A DNA stretch of 64,000 nucleotides, from contig NZ_JAUOTN010000006.1 in NCBI RefSeq assembly GCF_030546575.1, forward strand, positions 62,001 through 126,000, given 5' to 3'. A model generated the notes under the pieces. That model worked only from the letters and a program-made list of their open reading frames with translations, ran no database searches and was not told the DNA's origin. How positions within the stretch are numbered: the stretch's first letter is position 1; every line of letters starts with the position of its first letter. This document shows positions 16,978 through 25,031 of this stretch, piece after piece. A program made the translations under genes and the position numbers. The stretch comes from Pontibacter coccineus. GTDB lineage: Bacteria; Bacteroidota; Bacteroidia; Cytophagales; Hymenobacteraceae.

Positions 16978-18852
16978 ATGAACAAAATCAGATTTGACGA
17001 GCTTCCGCTTTCGCCGGAAGTCCAGCGAGCTATCGCTGACATGGGCTTCGAAGAAGCATCTCCCATCCAAACAGAAGCAATCCCGGTAGTTTTAGCAGGA
17101 CGCGACATTATTGGCCAGGCCCAGACGGGTACGGGCAAGACGGCCGCCTTCGGTATCCCTACCATCGAGAGCATCGACGAGAACGACCGCAGTGTGCAGG
17201 CGCTTATCCTGTGCCCAACGCGCGAACTGGCTATTCAGGTAGCCGGAGAGATCCAGAAACTTATTAAGTACAAGCCGGGCATCAGCATCGTGCCGATCTA
17301 CGGTGGACAGGCTTACGACCGTCAGCTGCGTGCCCTTAAGCAGGGTGTGCAGATCGTGATCGGTACGCCGGGCCGTGTGATGGACCACATCGAGCGCGGC
17401 ACCCTGAAGCTGGACAAGATCAAAAAGATCATCCTGGACGAGGCTGACGAAATGCTCGACATGGGTTTCCGTGACGACATCGAGTTTGTGCTGAGCAAAA
17501 TGCCGGAAGAGCGCCAGACGATCTTCTTCTCAGCTACTATGTCCAAGCCGATCATGGACCTGACCAAGCGTTACCAAACCGATCCGGTGATCGTAAAGGT
17601 GGTGCACAAGGAACTGACGGTAACCAACATTGACCAGGTATACTTCGAGGTGCGTAACTCCATGAAGCAGGAAGTACTTTCCCGCATCCTGGACATGCAC
17701 AACATGAAGTCGGTGATCATCTTCTGCAATACCAAGCGAATGGTGGACGAACTGGTAACCAACCTGCAGGCCCGCGGCTACTTTGCCGATGCGCTGCACG
17801 GTGACCTGAACCAGAACCAGCGCTCTAACGTGATGGGCAAGTTCCGTAACGCGACGCTGGAGATACTGGTAGCAACTGATGTGGCTGCCCGTGGTCTTGA
17901 CGTGGATAACGTAGAGGCGGTGTTCAACTACGACCTGCCGCAGGACGAAGAAGCCTACGTACACCGAATCGGTCGTACTGGCCGTGCCGGTAAGTCTGGC
18001 CGTGCATTCTCTTTCGTGTCTGGCCGCTCCGACATGTACAAGCTGAAGGATATCATGCGCTATACCAAAGCCAATATCCAGCTGCAGCAGGTACCGACGT
18101 ACGATGACGTGAACGAACTGCGTACCAGCGTATACCTGGAGAAGGTGCGTGAAGTACTGGAAAAGGGCAACCTGACCAAGCACATCACCAAAATCGAAAG
18201 CCTGGTAAACGAAGAGTATACCTCCCTTGAGATCGCCGCCGCCCTTTTGAAAATGTCTTTGAAAGAAGCCAAGACGAAAGAAGCTGGCAAAGAGGCAGAA
18301 AAAGGCATGGGTGGACCAAAAGCCGGTTTCGACCGTCTGTTCATCACCATCGGCAAAAAAGACCGCGTGCATCCAAAGGATCTGATCGATCTGCTGAGCC
18401 AGAACGCTGATATACCTGCCTCTAAAGTAGGCGACATCGACCTGTACGACAAGTTCAGCTTTGTGGAGGTACCTACCGAATACACGGCAGACATCCTGCA
18501 GAAAGTAGGCCGCATCGAAGTAGACGGACGCACGGTGATCGTGGAGAAATCGCAGAAGAAAGAAGGCGAAGCCGGCGGTGGTAGAGAAGACTTCGGTTTC
18601 GGTGACCGTGACCGAGGTGGCGACCGTGGTGGCAAGCGCTTCGGCGGAGGCGACCGTGGTGGTTTTGGTGACCGTGACCGCGGAGGCTTTGGTGGCGACC
18701 GTGATCGTGGTCCACGCAGAGAAGGCGGCGGCAGCGGATACGGAGGCGGTGGAAGCCGTTTCGGTGGACGTGGCGACCGTGACTCTTTCAGAGGCGGTGA
18801 CCGTCGCAGCAGCGGTGGCGATCGTGGCGGATTCCGCAAAAAAAGATTCTAA
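16978..18852 (+). CDS. DEAD-box RNA helicase with DbpA RNA-binding domain and RGG-like tail
   Basis: 624 residues. The helicase core shows the Q motif (FDELPLSPEV to SPIQTEAIP), Walker A QTGTGKT (49-55), PTRELA, GTPGR, DEAD at 154-157, SAT at 185-187, VATDVAARGLD and HRIGRTGR at 329-336. A DbpA-type RNA-binding domain spans about 451-525 (FDRLFITIGKKDRVHPKDLI to VDGRTVIVEKS). A Gly/Arg/Asp-rich repeat tail (DRGGF, DRDRGG) fills about 530-624. The layout matches DeaD/CshA-type helicases that unwind rRNA or mRNA at low temperature. The leader is long, and an intrinsic terminator follows about 80 bp after the stop. Confidence 0.93.
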   Translation: MNKIRFDELPLSPEVQRAIADMGFEEASPIQTEAIPVVLAGRDIIGQAQTGTGKTAAFGIPTIESIDENDRSVQALILCPTRELAIQVAGEIQKLIKYKPGISIVPIYGGQAYDRQLRALKQGVQIVIGTPGRVMDHIERGTLKLDKIKKIILDEADEMLDMGFRDDIEFVLSKMPEERQTIFFSATMSKPIMDLTKRYQTDPVIVKVVHKELTVTNIDQVYFEVRNSMKQEVLSRILDMHNMKSVIIFCNTKRMVDELVTNLQARGYFADALHGDLNQNQRSNVMGKFRNATLEILVATDVAARGLDVDNVEAVFNYDLPQDEEAYVHRIGRTGRAGKSGRAFSFVSGRSDMYKLKDIMRYTKANIQLQQVPTYDDVNELRTSVYLEKVREVLEKGNLTKHITKIESLVNEEYTSLEIAAALLKMSLKEAKTKEAGKEAEKGMGGPKAGFDRLFITIGKKDRVHPKDLIDLLSQNADIPASKVGDIDLYDKFSFVEVPTEYTADILQKVGRIEVDGRTVIVEKSQKKEGEAGGGREDFGFGDRDRGGDRGGKRFGGGDRGGFGDRDRGGFGGDRDRGPRREGGGSGYGGGGSRFGGRGDRDSFRGGDRRSSGGDRGGFRKKRF

Positions 18853-18929
18853 TTATACGAACCTGCCCCAGGGCAAATCGTATAAAAGGATATACAACGC
18901 TTGAAGTGTAAAAAGCTTCGAATTGTTAG

Positions 18930-18960
18930 AAAAGGCTGACTTGAAACGTCAGCCTTTTTG
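18930..18960 (+). terminator. Intrinsic terminator of the DEAD-box helicase gene
   Basis: AAAAGGCTGAC and GTCAGCCTTTT pair around TTGAAAC and are followed by further T residues (TGTTTT). Confidence 0.85.
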
Positions 18961-18998
18961 TTTTAAAATATTTTTCACAGAGCACGTAACCCTGGCTA

Positions 18999-19006
18999 TA
19001 CCTTTG
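18999..19006 (+). promoter_or_regulatory. Putative -7 promoter element in a gene-free gap
   Basis: TACCTTTG matches TAnnTTTG exactly, 40 bp behind the helicase terminator. It overlaps a TATACCT copy (CTATACCTTTG). No open reading frame of any size follows it; a terminator hairpin lies 65 bp further on. Confidence 0.45.
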
Positions 19007-19012
19007 CGTTAA

Positions 19013-19110
19013 AGAAGGTATCATAAAAAGGTTGGAAGATTATTCTACTGTTTTACGCAGTTAGAACTGATAAGCCTGACATCAGACGGATGTCAGGCTT
19101 ATTACTTTTA
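19013..19110 (+). ncRNA. Candidate small RNA, about 95 nt
   Basis: Between two other terminators lies a complete small transcription unit: a -7 box at 18999, about 60 nt with no ATG frame, then a 14-bp hairpin (ATAAGCCTGACATC with its complement, loop AGACG, 19070-19102). The hairpin is followed by TACTTTTAT. The hairpin is not needed by either neighbour: the helicase has its own terminator at 18930 and the leftward gene at 19199 has one at 19146. The transcript itself is inferred; I recognise no known RNA family. Confidence 0.4.
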
Positions 19111-19145
19111 TACCCGTCTATACCTTCCCTAAACTGCGAAGGCAC

Positions 19146-19172
19146 AAAAAAAGGAGCTGTAAAAGCTCCTTT
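19146..19172 (-). terminator. Intrinsic terminator of the DUF2383 gene
   Basis: On the minus strand AAAGGAGCT and AGCTCCTTT pair around TTTAC and run into seven T residues. Confidence 0.8.
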
Positions 19173-19198
19173 CTGTTTTATCTACCAATTACGAAAAA

Positions 19199-19642
19199 TC
19201 AGGCACTGTCACGCAGCGAGCGGATGTGGTCGTGTGCGTTCTTCACGTCCTGGTACTGCTGGGCGATGATCGGCTTCAGCTCACCTGGCAGGTTCTTCTG
19301 CATCGCCTCCTCGTAGGCTTTCACGGCGTAGTCTTCGCCGCGCTCGCACTCTTCCAGTATACGCTTTCTATCTTTCGAAGAAAGAGCTGCTTTGATATCG
19401 ATCCAGGCGCGGTGCAGGGTGCCTTCGATGGAGCTGGTTTCATCGTCCATCTTGCCCATTTTGTGCAGCTGGTCCTGCAGTTCGGTGATCATGCTGTCGC
19501 GCTGCACAGCGTACTTACGGAACAGGTCTTTCAGGTCCTGGTCTTCTACATCTTCGGCAGCGGTTTTATAGCCCTTTACACCGTCTTTGCATCTTTCGAT
19601 GAGGTGGTGTACGGTTGAGTGAACTTCTTTATTAACTTCCAT
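19199..19642 (-). CDS. PA2169/DUF2383 four-helix-bundle protein
   Basis: 147 residues, almost all amphipathic helix, of the ferritin-like PA2169 family. It opens MEVNKEVHSTVHHLIERCKDG. The second helix contains FRKYAVQRDSMITELQDQLHKMG, and LHRAWIDIKAALSSKDR and GEDYAVKAYEEAMQ follow. The family occurs beside stress genes in many bacteria; its function is unknown, and a ferritin-like fold does not prove metal binding. The gene is single, with its own terminator. Confidence 0.87.
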   Translation of the reverse strand: MEVNKEVHSTVHHLIERCKDGVKGYKTAAEDVEDQDLKDLFRKYAVQRDSMITELQDQLHKMGKMDDETSSIEGTLHRAWIDIKAALSSKDRKRILEECERGEDYAVKAYEEAMQKNLPGELKPIIAQQYQDVKNAHDHIRSLRDSA

Positions 19643-19722
19643 AGTGATATTTTTTTTAGGTTTTGTATGCTGATGTACTGCATTAACCTGGTTTTGGTTA
19701 CCAAAATGGCTATACCGCTATA

Positions 19723-20952
19723 CTAGGATATGGAAGTGGCCATGGCACGGCCCGCCAGGTAGCCGGTTGTCCAGGCAGCCTGGAAGTTGAAGCCGCCTGT
19801 AATACCATCAATATCGAGCACCTCACCGGCAAAGTACAGGCCCGGCTGCAGACGGCTTTCCATCGTTTTCATGTTGATCTGACTCAGGTCCAGACCGCCA
19901 CAGGTCACAAACTCCTCTTTGAACGTGGTTTTGCCGTCTACTTCCACAGGCAACCGGAGCAGGGCCTCCACCAGTTTGTTCGTGTTCTTGGCAGGCAGTT
20001 CAGCCCATTTTACTTCATTGCTTATTCCGGCTATACCAGTCAGCGCTTTCCAGAGCCGTAGCGGCAAACCGAGAAGCGGGTTAGTGGGCACGACTTTCTT
20101 GGGATGCGCCTTCCGGAAATTGTGCAAATGCTCGCGCAGGCTTTCTTCGGTTTGGTCATGCACCCAGCTGACCATGGCTGTAAAGCGGTAGTCCATGCCA
20201 TGAAACAGGCGGGCTCCCCAGGCGGAGAGCTTGAGCACCGCCGGACCGCTATAGCCCCAATGCGTGATCAGCAGCGGCCCTTCATACTCCAGTTTTTGGC
20301 CGGCTATGCGCACCCTGGCCTGTGGCACTGCTATACCTTGCAGGTCCTTGAGCGGAGAGCCTGGTACATTAAATGTGAACAGGGAAGGGACCGGCTCCTG
20401 AATGGTATGACCGAGCGCCCGCAGCCAATCATACCCCTGACTTTTAGGGTTGCCTCCCGTGCTCACCAGCACCCGGTCTGCGTATAGTTCATTGCTGTTG
20501 TTCAGGTATAAGGTATAGCCCTCCTTATCAGGATCGGGTAAAATGCGCTCCACGGCTATACCTGTTTTCACCTCCACGCCGGCTTTAGCGGCTTCCCGCT
20601 GCAGGCAGTCAATAATGGTCTGGGAATTGTCGGTCACCGGGAACATACGGCCATCGGGTTCCGCTTTTAGTTTCACGCCGCGGTGCTCAAACCATTCCAC
20701 TGTTTCGGATGCCCCAAAAATTTTGAAAGCTTCCTTCAGCTGCTTGGCTCCCCGCGGATAATGCTGCGAAAATACGGTAGGTATAAAACAGTGATGCGTT
20801 ACGTTGCAGCGCCCACCACCCGACACCCGCACTTTGGACAACAGCTTGTTGCTCTTCTCGAGGATGGTCACCTGTGCCTTCGGGTTGGCCTGCGCACAGG
20901 CAATTGCTCCAAAATAGCCCGCCGCACCGCCACCTATCACTACTATATTCAT
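19723..20952 (-). CDS. HI0933/YhiN-type FAD-dependent oxidoreductase
   Basis: A 409-residue flavoprotein. It starts with the dinucleotide-binding motif VIGGGAAGYFGAIA (residues 4-17) and the helix LEKSNKLLSKVRVSGGGRCNVTH, which is the signature of the HI0933/BaiN group. ALGHTIQEPVPSLFTF and the closing GEVLDIDGITGGFNFQAAWTTGYLAG, a second FAD-contact motif, are also typical. The family is often annotated as aminoacetone oxidase, or reductase of bile-acid or rRNA-linked substrates, without a firm substrate. The next gene on the same strand begins about 90 bp upstream, so co-transcription is possible. Confidence 0.87.
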   Translation of the reverse strand: MNIVVIGGGAAGYFGAIACAQANPKAQVTILEKSNKLLSKVRVSGGGRCNVTHHCFIPTVFSQHYPRGAKQLKEAFKIFGASETVEWFEHRGVKLKAEPDGRMFPVTDNSQTIIDCLQREAAKAGVEVKTGIAVERILPDPDKEGYTLYLNNSNELYADRVLVSTGGNPKSQGYDWLRALGHTIQEPVPSLFTFNVPGSPLKDLQGIAVPQARVRIAGQKLEYEGPLLITHWGYSGPAVLKLSAWGARLFHGMDYRFTAMVSWVHDQTEESLREHLHNFRKAHPKKVVPTNPLLGLPLRLWKALTGIAGISNEVKWAELPAKNTNKLVEALLRLPVEVDGKTTFKEEFVTCGGLDLSQINMKTMESRLQPGLYFAGEVLDIDGITGGFNFQAAWTTGYLAGRAMATSIS

Positions 20953-21044
20953 TTGGGTGCTTGCTTGTTGATTGATAATTGTTGTTTGTTCACTCTAGGA
21001 GAAAAAAACCATTTAGCCATTTAACAATTTAACCTTTTAACGCC

Positions 21045-21872
21045 CTAAAAGAATGCCATGGGGTCAGGATAGGAGAAGACATAAGCCAGGTCGTCTTTCA
21101 GCTTTTGGTTGCTGATCAGTTTAAAATGGGTTTCTTCCATGTCTCTGAAGGTCGGAGCTTCCAGGCCAAGAGCTTTTGTGGCAGCTTCGTAGAATTCTCT
21201 TCTGCTCGGATGGCCGTCGGCACAGGCGTTGTATACCTGTCCCCATTTTTCCTGTGCAATGATGCGCTCCAAAATGTTCAGGCAGTCATCCAGGTGGATC
21301 ATGTTGACAGGTGCGTCTCCGTTTGGCAGATCACGTTTACCTGCCAGAAAGCGACCCGGCTGTCTATCGCCACCGGCCAGACCGCTAAAACGAACCACCG
21401 TACATACCCAGTTCTCACTATGCTGAAACATACGCTCTGCTTTGAGCAGCACATTGTCGGGGTCAAGTTCATCTGTAAAGGTGGTATCTTCTTCAGTCAC
21501 AACACGATTTAGCTCCGGGTAAACTGAAGTAGAGGAAACAAAAAGCACCCGGCTAACGGGCGAAGCCAGCAGCGCTTTGTGCAATACCGCCATTTGTTGC
21601 AGGTAGCTCTCGCCGCCATCAGCGCGAAGCTTGGGCGGTATGTTGAGTACCAGCACTTCCGCCTGCAGAAAATCATCAAGTGCCTGAAGGTCAACAAGCG
21701 TATCGGAAAGGTTTATCAGAAAAGGATTTATACCCGCCTGATGAAGCACGTCCAGCTTTTGCTCAGAGGTAGTGGACCCGTTTACCCGGCGACCGGAACG
21801 TACCAGGCTCTCTGCCAGCGGAAGACCGAGCCAGCCGCAGCCCATCACACTGATTTCAGCTTTATTTTGCAT
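21045..21872 (-). CDS. NAD(P)-dependent epimerase/dehydratase-like protein (YeeZ type)
   Basis: A 275-residue protein of the extended short-chain dehydrogenase group. The Rossmann motif is VMGCGWLGLPLA near residue 9, a 6-phosphogluconate-like GxGxxG form as in YeeZ. VLFVSSTSVYPE carries the Ser; the usual YxxxK is not obvious, so it may not be a classical epimerase. NMIHLDDCLNILERII and YNACADGHPSRREFY match NAD-binding sugar-epimerase relatives. The substrate is unknown. A TACCTTTG promoter box is 55 bp upstream on the minus strand, facing away from the carotenoid-type oxidoreductase gene. Confidence 0.8.
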   Translation of the reverse strand: MQNKAEISVMGCGWLGLPLAESLVRSGRRVNGSTTSEQKLDVLHQAGINPFLINLSDTLVDLQALDDFLQAEVLVLNIPPKLRADGGESYLQQMAVLHKALLASPVSRVLFVSSTSVYPELNRVVTEEDTTFTDELDPDNVLLKAERMFQHSENWVCTVVRFSGLAGGDRQPGRFLAGKRDLPNGDAPVNMIHLDDCLNILERIIAQEKWGQVYNACADGHPSRREFYEAATKALGLEAPTFRDMEETHFKLISNQKLKDDLAYVFSYPDPMAFF

Positions 21873-21926
21873 CGCTTTGGTGTTTTGGAATTAACATTCC
21901 GTAAGCTCACTTGTTAACGTTTGCGA

Positions 21927-21934
21927 CAAAGGTA
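21927..21934 (-). promoter_or_regulatory. Putative -7 promoter element of the YeeZ-like gene
   Basis: TACCTTTG read leftward, an exact TAnnTTTG match 55 bp from the ATG of the 21872 gene, within the 81-bp divergent spacer. Confidence 0.55.
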
Positions 21935-21953
21935 AGCCTAAATAAATACAAAC

Positions 21954-23408
21954 ATGCAGTACGACGTCATCCTGATCGGTTCTGGATTCGGTTCACTGAC
22001 GGCCGCCGCGCTGCTTGCCCACAAGGGAATGAAAGTAGCCGTGCTGGAGCAGGCCAAGTACCCGGGTGGCTGCGCCTCTTCCTACAAACGCAAAGGCTAC
22101 TGGTTTGAGACAGGTGCCACCACGCTGGTCGGCCTGGATGAGCACATGCCACTGCGCCACCTGCTCGATCAAACAGGTATAGAACTCCCGTTAATTAAAC
22201 TCCAAACCCCCATGCAGGTGCATCTGCCGTATGGCCAACTGCTGACCCGCTATGCCGACATCGAGGAGTGGATACAAGAAGCAGAGCGCGTGTTTGGGCC
22301 AAAGGGCCAGCGACCTTTTTGGGAACACTGTTATCGAATTAGTCAGCAGGTATGGCGCACTTCACTGAAGCAACAGTCCTTTCCATTTTCAAATGTGCAG
22401 GATCTGTGGCAGGCCATGCGGCAGGTACGCCCTCACCAACTTTCGCTGTTGCCGGGCGCTTTCAGAACCATGAAAGACCTGCTCAAGCGGTATGGCTTGC
22501 TGCATAACAAACTGTTCACCGACTTCGTGAACGAACAACTACTGATCACGGCGCAAAACCACCTGGAGGAGGTGAACGAGCTCTTCGGCGCAACCGCGCT
22601 CTGCTATACCTTGTTCGGCAACTATTATGTAGAGGGCGGCATGATCGGACTGGCCCGGGCGCTTGAGGTATACCTGCATGAAAAAGGCAGCACCATTTTG
22701 TATCGGCACGATGTGAACAGCATTAGCCCCAGGGCAAATGGCTATGAAGTGTGTTGTATGGCAGGAACGTACCAGGCCCCTTTTGTGATCAGTGGTATAC
22801 CGCTGAACGATACCCAACACTTGTTTCAGGATGATAAGGTCAGGCAGAAACTGAAGCGATACCTGCTGCCTTCTGAGAAGCTGAACGGAGCCTTTACCAT
22901 GGCCATTGCGCTTCGCAAGGCTCCTGCATTAGCGGTACTCCACCACCAGGTGCATGTGCCGGAAGGCTTGCCTCTTATTGGCAGCAAGAGCTTCTTTGTC
23001 AGTTACAGTCACCCTGCAGACAGGGTGAGGGCGCCGGAAGGAGAGTGCGTTTTGGCTGTCAGCACGCACGTTCCCGATCCGGCGGCGCTTCGGATCTATG
23101 ACAAAAGGCTACTGCAAGAAGCGATCATCACTAAAATGGAAGCTTTGGGAATGCTAAATCGGGAAGATATACTTTACCTGGACTCTGCCACACCGGGCGC
23201 CTGGATCTTCTGGACGCAAAGAGCCTATGGCATGGTAGGCGGCTACCCGCAGTACCGCGACATCAAACCCTGGCAAATGAAGGACGCCCGGCTTGATCAC
23301 AAAGGCGCCTACGTTTGTGGGGACACGGTCTATCCGGGGCAGGGGATCGTGGGCGTCTGCCTGAGTGGCATCATCGCGGCCAACAAACTGCTGCGGGATC
23401 ATTTCTAG
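21954..23408 (+). CDS. Phytoene desaturase/CrtISO-like FAD-dependent oxidoreductase
   Basis: 484 residues. It has an N-terminal FAD-binding motif IGSGFGSLTAAALLAHKGMKVAVLEQ (residues about 6-31) followed by YPGGCASSYKRKGYWFETGATTL, the signature of the phytoene dehydrogenase/carotenoid isomerase/retinol saturase group. The C-terminal GAYVCGDTVYPGQGIVGVCLSG is the matching second FAD segment. No other carotenoid gene is nearby, so the substrate (carotenoid, retinoid or another polyunsaturated lipid) is open. The stop is immediately followed by GTATAGCC, so the TAG overlaps an AGGTATA copy. Confidence 0.82.
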   Translation: MQYDVILIGSGFGSLTAAALLAHKGMKVAVLEQAKYPGGCASSYKRKGYWFETGATTLVGLDEHMPLRHLLDQTGIELPLIKLQTPMQVHLPYGQLLTRYADIEEWIQEAERVFGPKGQRPFWEHCYRISQQVWRTSLKQQSFPFSNVQDLWQAMRQVRPHQLSLLPGAFRTMKDLLKRYGLLHNKLFTDFVNEQLLITAQNHLEEVNELFGATALCYTLFGNYYVEGGMIGLARALEVYLHEKGSTILYRHDVNSISPRANGYEVCCMAGTYQAPFVISGIPLNDTQHLFQDDKVRQKLKRYLLPSEKLNGAFTMAIALRKAPALAVLHHQVHVPEGLPLIGSKSFFVSYSHPADRVRAPEGECVLAVSTHVPDPAALRIYDKRLLQEAIITKMEALGMLNREDILYLDSATPGAWIFWTQRAYGMVGGYPQYRDIKPWQMKDARLDHKGAYVCGDTVYPGQGIVGVCLSGIIAANKLLRDHF

Positions 23409-23609
23409 GTATAGCCTTCGCTTTCTTTTTTTTACCCTACCTGCTCATTTTGCATCAATATGTATTGATATCCCAAAGTTTGTGCGACACTATATTTCAG
23501 ATTTGAGGCTGTTCTATGATTTTATATAAACTTATGAGAATATGAAGCTCCCACACTGCTCGTTTCGAGTAAGAATGGCATTTTTACAGCCTCAACCAAA
23601 GCATAAGCA

Positions 23610-24443
23610 ATGCTAAAGAGCTTAAAACGCGTCACCTACTTCGTCCTGGTCGGATGGATGTTTGTATCCTGTTCAAAAGAAGAAGGCGTTGTTCCCAAAG
23701 GGGACAACCTGGCTATGGGTAACCCGAGCGAGGCCGGTACGGACTTCGCAAATTACTTTATTGAAAAGGCGCAGTACGCTATGTCCTATAACTCATACCG
23801 GGGTACACCGAATTGGGTGAGCTGGCACCTGAGCAGCGCCTGGTTGGGCAGCGCAGCGCGTCAGGATGACTTCCGGGCAGACAACTCCCTACCGACTGCT
23901 TTCCATCGCGTTACGCCGGCAGATTATACTGGCAGCGGCTTCGACCGGGGCCATAATGCGCCGTCAGCGGACCGAACACTCACGATCACGGACAATTCTG
24001 CCACCTTCCTGATGTCCAACATGATCCCACAGGCGCCTAATAACAACCAGCAGACCTGGGCGAACCTGGAGAATTACTGCCGCAAGCTGGTGAGCCAGGG
24101 CAACGAGTTGTACATCATCATGGGGCAGTATGGAAAAGGAGGAACCGGCAGCGCAGGCTACAAAGAGACACTGGCGGGTGGCAAGGTAACAGTGCCGAAC
24201 CGCATCTGGAAAGTGATTGTGGTGCTGCCGGTGGGCACAAATGACGTGGGCCGGGTAACGAGCAGTACCCGCGTTATCGCCATCGACACGCCGAATTCAA
24301 ATAGCATCAACACCAGTTGGGCAACCTACCGGACAACCGTGGACGCGATCGAGGCCAAAACGGGCTATGACGTGCTCTCCAACGTGCCTGCTTCAATTCA
24401 GAAAGTGATTGAGGCCAGCGTTGACAATGGACCGACTTCCTAA
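23610..24443 (+). CDS. Secreted DNA/RNA non-specific endonuclease, NucA/EndoG type lipoprotein
   Basis: 277 residues with a type II signal peptide (MLKSLKRVTY, hydrophobic core, FVSC) placing lipidated Cys at residue 21. The beta-beta-alpha metal nuclease motif DRGH is at 112-115 (GFDRGHNAPSADRT) with His115 as general base. MSNMIPQAPNNNQQTWANLE supplies the Mg-ligand Asn146 and Glu154. The family cleaves DNA and RNA outside the cytoplasm for nutrition or defence. The convergent gene beyond a shared terminator encodes its likely protein inhibitor. The mature enzyme is probably anchored in the outer membrane. Confidence 0.92.
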   Translation: MLKSLKRVTYFVLVGWMFVSCSKEEGVVPKGDNLAMGNPSEAGTDFANYFIEKAQYAMSYNSYRGTPNWVSWHLSSAWLGSAARQDDFRADNSLPTAFHRVTPADYTGSGFDRGHNAPSADRTLTITDNSATFLMSNMIPQAPNNNQQTWANLENYCRKLVSQGNELYIIMGQYGKGGTGSAGYKETLAGGKVTVPNRIWKVIVVLPVGTNDVGRVTSSTRVIAIDTPNSNSINTSWATYRTTVDAIEAKTGYDVLSNVPASIQKVIEASVDNGPTS

Positions 24444-24467
24444 GGTATAGCTGATCCATCAGGCTAT

Positions 24468-24503
24468 AAAAAAATCCCCGGCTGCTTAAGTCGGGGATTT
24501 TTC
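24468..24503. terminator. Bidirectional terminator between nuclease and inhibitor genes
   Basis: AAAAATCCCCG and CGGGGATTTTT pair around GCTGCTTAAGT, with A and T runs on both sides, between two convergent stops. Confidence 0.85.
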
Positions 24504-24509
24504 TTTTGA

Positions 24510-24914
24510 TCAGGTTTCCACTACAATAGTTTTGAGGCCTGCTATCTCGCCCTCAGTTGTACGGCCCAGTATCAGTACTAGCTTTTGTGTTTCACCGACG
24601 CGGTATACCTTCACATCCTGCAACAGTTCATGCAGCTTCTTTTGAAGGTGTTGAAAGCGATTGGCCTGCTGCTTTGCCTCTTCATGCGCCTCCGGGCTGG
24701 CCTGGGTCATATTCCGTAGAAAATACCCCAGCTCCAGTTCCTCAAAAGGGTATTCGGCAGGCATGCCCGCTAGTCGCAGCACCGTCTCTTTGTCCAGTTG
24801 CTTATTTCGGAAGTTTTCGGCCTGGTAGAATTCAAAGGGGGCGTCTGTCTCGCTCATCATGAGCAGTCCGTCGGTGGCCTCCTTCAGTTCTGCTTCAATT
24901 GTTTTTAGATCCAT
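24510..24914 (-). CDS. nuiA: NuiA-type inhibitor of DNA/RNA non-specific nuclease
   Basis: 134 residues from ATG 24914 (an upstream start adds seven). Length and sequence fit the nuclease A inhibitor family known from Anabaena NuiA (135 residues). Matching segments are EATDGLLMMSETDAPFEFY near residues 13-30, VYRVGETQKLVLILG near 105, and the C-terminal GEIAGLKTIVVET. As I recall the NucA-NuiA structure, the Glu in the MSE segment (Glu22 here) reaches the catalytic magnesium and the C-terminal Thr also contacts the enzyme; both are present. There is no signal peptide, so it would protect the cytoplasm. It lies tail-to-tail with the NucA-type nuclease gene. Confidence 0.88.
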   Translation of the reverse strand: MDLKTIEAELKEATDGLLMMSETDAPFEFYQAENFRNKQLDKETVLRLAGMPAEYPFEELELGYFLRNMTQASPEAHEEAKQQANRFQHLQKKLHELLQDVKVYRVGETQKLVLILGRTTEGEIAGLKTIVVET

Positions 24915-25031
24915 AGTTTTAAATTGCTTCAGCAAAAGAATGCTTCTTTTACTCTTATTCTCGCCATAGGTTCTTATCTTTAGCTAGTCAGCCCTGACAA
25001 TTATACGTTAGCTTTTTAAAACAAACAAAAT

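Noticed and set aside
17530..18372. 280-codon open frame antisense to the DEAD-box helicase (and 18060-18839, Pro/Arg-rich)
   Set aside because: It is complementary to conserved helicase motifs; the Pro/Arg-rich one simply mirrors the Gly/Arg/Asp repeat tail.
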